NCBI GenBank assembly: GCA_029861795.1
Contig: JAOTYS010000292.1
Coordinates: forward strand, 1 to 6,069
Source of the DNA: Gammaproteobacteria bacterium
GTDB lineage: Bacteria; Pseudomonadota; Gammaproteobacteria; Arenicellales; JAOTYS01
DNA length: 6,069 nucleotides
Reading direction: 5' to 3'
A program made the position numbers and the translations under genes. The notes beneath the pieces were generated by a model, which had not been told where the DNA came from, ran no database searches, and was given only the letters and a program-made list of their open reading frames with translations. This document shows positions 5,971 through 6,069 of the stretch, piece after piece. The first letter of the stretch is position 1. Each line of letters begins with the position of its first letter.

Positions 5971-6069
5971 AGTCGTGTCCCGAGTTCGTGTGGATCTTGT
6001 ATATGAGTGTTCAATGCCACTCTAACGCCAGCCGGCAGGACGAACAAGAACCGTACTTGTTCGGTAGTG
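5971..6069. other. Upstream region of the MetX remnant, window edge
   Basis: This should carry the ancestral promoter and leader of the MetX-like gene. No strong Shine-Dalgarno precedes the ATG at 5970. One minus-strand frame is open from the window edge to a TAG near 6022-6024, but about 15 residues are too few to identify. It contains the inverted repeat at 6041-6063 and a GC-rich near-palindrome around GCCGGC (6031-6036). Confidence 0.4.
6041..6063. repeat. Inverted repeat, 8-bp arms CGAACAAG / CTTGTTCG
   Basis: Perfect 8-bp arms (6041-6048 and 6056-6063) are separated by seven bases, AACCGTA. There is no T-run next to it, so an intrinsic terminator is not favoured. A dyad of this size upstream of a gene start is typical of an operator, but it could also be the 3' hairpin of an upstream gene beyond the edge. 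Confidence 0.5.

Noticed and set aside
5792..6025. Plus-strand 77-codon frame
   Set aside because: It is antisense to the N-terminal half of the MetX-like gene and has no recognisable features.
1..6069. Mobile element, CRISPR, toxin-antitoxin or defence system
   Set aside because: No transposase or integrase motifs, no regularly spaced direct repeats, no paired small genes with suitable overlap and no defence-associated domains were seen on either strand.

Overview
This window looks like a piece of a Proteobacterial chromosome. A gammaproteobacterium, perhaps marine or environmental, is my best guess. The guess rests on protein style (a LysR regulator of a common proteobacterial type, DUF4386, a MetX-like acyltransferase), moderate base composition, and intergenic hairpins built on GTCTGCT/AGCGGAC-like words. 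There is no rRNA, tRNA or other taxonomic marker, so the assignment is weak.

Layout, left to right. (1) 1-211, minus: the first 70 codons of an antibiotic-biosynthesis-monooxygenase (ABM) domain protein, running off the left edge. (2) 212-509: non-coding, with a weak promoter for the ABM gene and two hairpins. (3) 510-1394, minus: a complete LysR-type regulator. (4) 1395-1513: a divergent intergenic region holding a dyad with 6-bp arms that could be the regulator's operator. (5) 1514-2251 and 2287-3363, plus: a six-helix DUF4386 membrane protein and, 35 bp later, a predicted exported alpha/beta hydrolase of the dienelactone-hydrolase-like type, almost certainly one operon. (6) 3364-3839: a 476-bp gap between convergent genes, with small palindromes but no convincing gene. 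(7) 3840-4817, minus: a zinc-free quinone-oxidoreductase-type MDR protein. (8) 4818-5098: non-coding, with a 12-bp palindrome and a G-rich-loop hairpin. (9) 5099-5970, minus: a decayed MetX-like (homoserine O-acetyltransferase family) gene with an early frameshift, two adjacent in-frame stops and a missing C-terminus. (10) 5971-6069: its upstream DNA, with an 8-bp-arm inverted repeat.

The clearest functional unit is the LysR regulator facing the DUF4386-hydrolase pair, a standard arrangement in which the regulator controls the divergent operon. Its substrate or signal cannot be read from the sequence. The ABM protein and the MDR oxidoreductase both belong to families that often act on quinones or small electrophilic carbonyls, but nothing here links them directly. 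Long spacers, a decayed gene and scattered short hairpins and repeats suggest an accessory or rearranged region. I found no transposase, integrase, CRISPR array, RNA gene, toxin-antitoxin pair or defence gene, and no convincing undescribed system. The most useful leads are the MetX remnant, the LysR/DUF4386/hydrolase module and the repeated intergenic word CCATAGCGGA.
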